A stretch of DNA of 32,815 nucleotides from positions 1 through 32,815 of the forward strand of contig NZ_JAAGPR010000061.1 in the NCBI RefSeq assembly GCF_017104965.1. The letters run 5' to 3'. Made by a program: the position numbers and the translations under genes. Positions 31,379 through 32,815 of this stretch are shown here, piece by piece. The stretch is from Paraburkholderia sp. Ac-20340 (GTDB lineage Bacteria; Pseudomonadota; Gammaproteobacteria; Burkholderiales; Burkholderiaceae). The notes beneath the pieces are model-generated. The model was not told where the DNA came from, made no database searches, and saw only the letters and a list, made by a program, of their open reading frames with translations. The stretch's first letter is position 1; every line of letters starts with the position of its first letter.

Positions 31379-31911
31379 GACCCGCTCCCGCACGCACCAT
31401 CGCTGATACGCGCGCGGCCACCCGCCGCGACGCGGATGCAGCGCCGCCAGGCAGCGCTACGCGTCGATGCCGACGTCACGCGCGGCGCGATCTCGAAGTT
31501 GCGCAAACTGCCGATTGTCTGCCCTGCCGGCGGCGTAAAAGTGAGCGCCGTCAACGCAGACGCCACCGCGATTTCATCGATCGCCGGCTGCATACGCAGC
31601 AACAGCGACGCGCCCGCATGATCGGCCATCACCGCCCAGCCGCACGACCAGTCGGCCAGCCCTGATGGACAACGCTTGCCCGCCGCCAGACACTGGCGAG
31701 CCGCATCGACACGACACACCGAAACCCGCACCTTGCGCCGGATCGCTTCGCTGCGCGCGTAAGACAGCGTGCCGAGCAGCGCATTCGCACGCGCATCCAT
31801 CTGATCGCGCACGCGCCACGCAACGAACGCAGGCGCACTCGTGCTCGCGCAGATCGCGATCAGCACGATTACGGCCATCGTTTCCAGCAAGGTGAAGCCG
31901 GCGCATTTCAT
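31375..31911 (-). CDS. fimT: GspH/FimT-family pseudopilin
   Basis: A 178-residue prepilin. The short leader MKCAG is followed by FTLLETMAVIVLIAICAS with Phe at +1 and Glu at +5, the canonical pattern. The next segment ANALLGTLSYARSEAIRRKV is diagnostic of GspH/FimT proteins, which start minor-pilin operons. Cys residues occur in VCRVDAARQC and DWSCGW. AAGGA lies six bases before the ATG. It is the first gene of a five-gene operon that lacks pilY1. FimT-type proteins have been linked to pilus assembly and DNA uptake. Confidence 0.88.
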   Translation of the reverse strand: MKCAGFTLLETMAVIVLIAICASTSAPAFVAWRVRDQMDARANALLGTLSYARSEAIRRKVRVSVCRVDAARQCLAAGKRCPSGLADWSCGWAVMADHAGASLLLRMQPAIDEIAVASALTALTFTPPAGQTIGSLRNFEIAPRVTSASTRSAAWRRCIRVAAGGRARISDGACGSGS

Positions 31912-32078
31912 CTGCAATCCTTATCGATGAGGAATTGCAGTCAATCTATCGACGAAAACGAATCGGAACAATTAGCCGAATGGCTAGCTATCGCGCACAC
32001 GATCCACTCGCGAGAATGCGAGGGTCACGGGCAACGGCTGGGAGAAAGGAAATGCGAAGAGAGGATGCGCGCTGGCGT

Positions 32079-32561
32079 TCAGCGCTTTTTGGGCGGCGTG
32101 GCCGCGCCGCTTGCACGGCGGAATTCCTCGATCACGTCTTCGAATTCGGAGACGTCCTCGAAACGGCGGTACACGGAAGCAAAGCGAACGAAGGCCACTT
32201 TGTCGAGTTCGCGCAGTTCGCCCATCACAAGCTCGCCCAGACGCTCGCTGCGCACTTCGCGCTCGCCGCTACCGAGCAGTTGATACTCGATGCGGGCAAC
32301 CGCCGCGTCGATCGCGTCGGCAGCAACGGGCCGCTTGCGCAGCGCCAGTTGCATGCTCGCCATGATCTTGCGGCGGTCGAATTCGGTGCGGCTGCCATCC
32401 TTCTTGACGATCGCCGGCATCGCCAGCTCGACCCGCTCGTACGTCGTGAAACGCTTGTCGCAGGCCGGGCAGCGACGGCGGCGCCGAATCGCGGCGCCGT
32501 CCTCGGACACGCGCGAGTCCACCACTTGCGTGTCTTCATGCCGGCAGAAGGGGCAGCGCAT
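32079..32561 (-). CDS. nrdR: Transcriptional repressor NrdR
   Basis: Represses ribonucleotide reductase genes in response to ATP/dATP. 160 residues. The N-terminal zinc ribbon has Cys3, Cys6 (MRCPFC), Cys31 and Cys34 (RCPACDKRFTTYE). The ATP-cone domain follows (about 49-139) with KDGSRTEFDRRKI and VAFVRFASVYRRFEDVSEF. Length and motifs are those of the family. It is placed directly after glyA (18-bp gap) on the same strand, as in other Burkholderia-group genomes and probably in one transcript. Confidence 0.97.
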   Translation of the reverse strand: MRCPFCRHEDTQVVDSRVSEDGAAIRRRRRCPACDKRFTTYERVELAMPAIVKKDGSRTEFDRRKIMASMQLALRKRPVAADAIDAAVARIEYQLLGSGEREVRSERLGELVMGELRELDKVAFVRFASVYRRFEDVSEFEDVIEEFRRASGAATPPKKR

Positions 32562-32579
32562 GCTGGCTTATCGCAGGGC

Positions 32580-32815
32580 TTAGCGGTAAACCGGGAAACG
32601 CTTCGTCAGCTCCGAAACCTGCGCCTTCACGCGCTCGATCGTTGCTGCGTCTTCCGGGTTTTCCAGCACGTCGGCGATCAGGTTACCGACCTGCTCGGCT
32701 TCCTTCACGCCGAAGCCGCGCGTGGTCATCGCCGGCGAACCCAGACGGATACCGCTCGTCACGAACGGCTTTTCCGGGTCGTTCGGGATCGCGTTCTTGT
32801 TGACCGTGATGTGCG
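32580..32815 (-). CDS. glyA: Serine hydroxymethyltransferase, C-terminal part (5' end outside window)
   Basis: The frame enters from the right edge and ends with TAA at 32580-32582, giving about 77 residues. HITVNKNAIPNDPEKPFVTS, GIRLGSPAMTTRGF and the ending LTKRFPVYR are typical of the C-terminus of GlyA, which interconverts serine and glycine using PLP and tetrahydrofolate. Followed on the same strand by nrdR. Confidence 0.95.
   Translation of the reverse strand, partial: HITVNKNAIPNDPEKPFVTSGIRLGSPAMTTRGFGVKEAEQVGNLIADVLENPEDAATIERVKAQVSELTKRFPVYR

Noticed and set aside
32069..32090. Hairpin GCGCTG/CAGCGC with T5 at the nrdR end
   Set aside because: The T-run is on the plus strand, where no gene ends; on the nrdR strand there is no T-run after the stem, and the stem overlaps the nrdR coding end.

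Overview
The window looks like an ordinary stretch of the main chromosome of a Burkholderia-group betaproteobacterium (Paraburkholderia, Caballeronia or Burkholderia). The evidence is high GC, codon use rich in GCG/CGC, close similarity of proteins such as MurJ, XseA, LpxK and KdsB to that group as I know it, and familiar neighbour sets (lpxK-Trm112-kdsB-adk, murJ-rpsT-DUF3579-argF, glyA-nrdR). I see no tRNA, rRNA, insertion sequence, prophage or CRISPR array. The assignment rests on recognition; no database search was possible.

Layout. 1-5.9 kb holds accessory metabolism and regulators: the end of a glycine-rich protein, a YeaE-like aldo/keto reductase divergent from a GntR/HutC regulator, a CaiB/BaiF CoA-transferase with swapped halves, and a DUF2917 gene divergent from a MocR-type PLP-dependent regulator with a clear operator between them. 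5.9-12.1 kb holds an MdtD-like exporter, a degenerate EAL protein, a SigJ-like ECF sigma factor divergent from an orphan ClpP, and a TetR regulator divergent from a YecD-like hydrolase with a palindromic operator between them. 12.2-19.2 kb is core: sodB and xseA (minus strand), then lpxK, a Trm112-like gene, kdsB and adk (lipid A/KDO synthesis and nucleotide balance), then a short-chain dehydrogenase. 19.3-24.4 kb holds a SirB1-like gene coupled to murJ, then rpsT, DUF3579 and argF. 24.5-27.4 kb holds an IclR regulator divergent from glutaryl-CoA dehydrogenase, and a 1-Cys peroxiredoxin. 27.8-29.2 kb is a YqjD/YqjE/YqjK-like stress membrane cluster. 29.25-31.9 kb is a minor-pilin operon (fimT-pilV-pilW-pilX-pilE order). 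The window closes with nrdR and the 3' end of glyA.

Regulation. Several divergent pairs carry a regulator, its neighbour and a visible inverted repeat in the shared gap: MocR/DUF2917 (4317-4345), TetR/YecD-like (11461-11482) and IclR/gcdH (25332-25348). Intrinsic terminators, several of them bidirectional between convergent genes, separate most units. Translational coupling (overlapping stop/start) is seen in murJ/sirB1, lpxK/Trm112 and throughout the pilin operon.

Nothing here is convincingly a new defence or mobile system. The best leads are the catalytically dead EAL protein, the ECF sigma/orphan ClpP pair, the MocR operator architecture, the permuted CoA-transferase and the 519-bp gap upstream of lpxK with DnaA-box-like sites.
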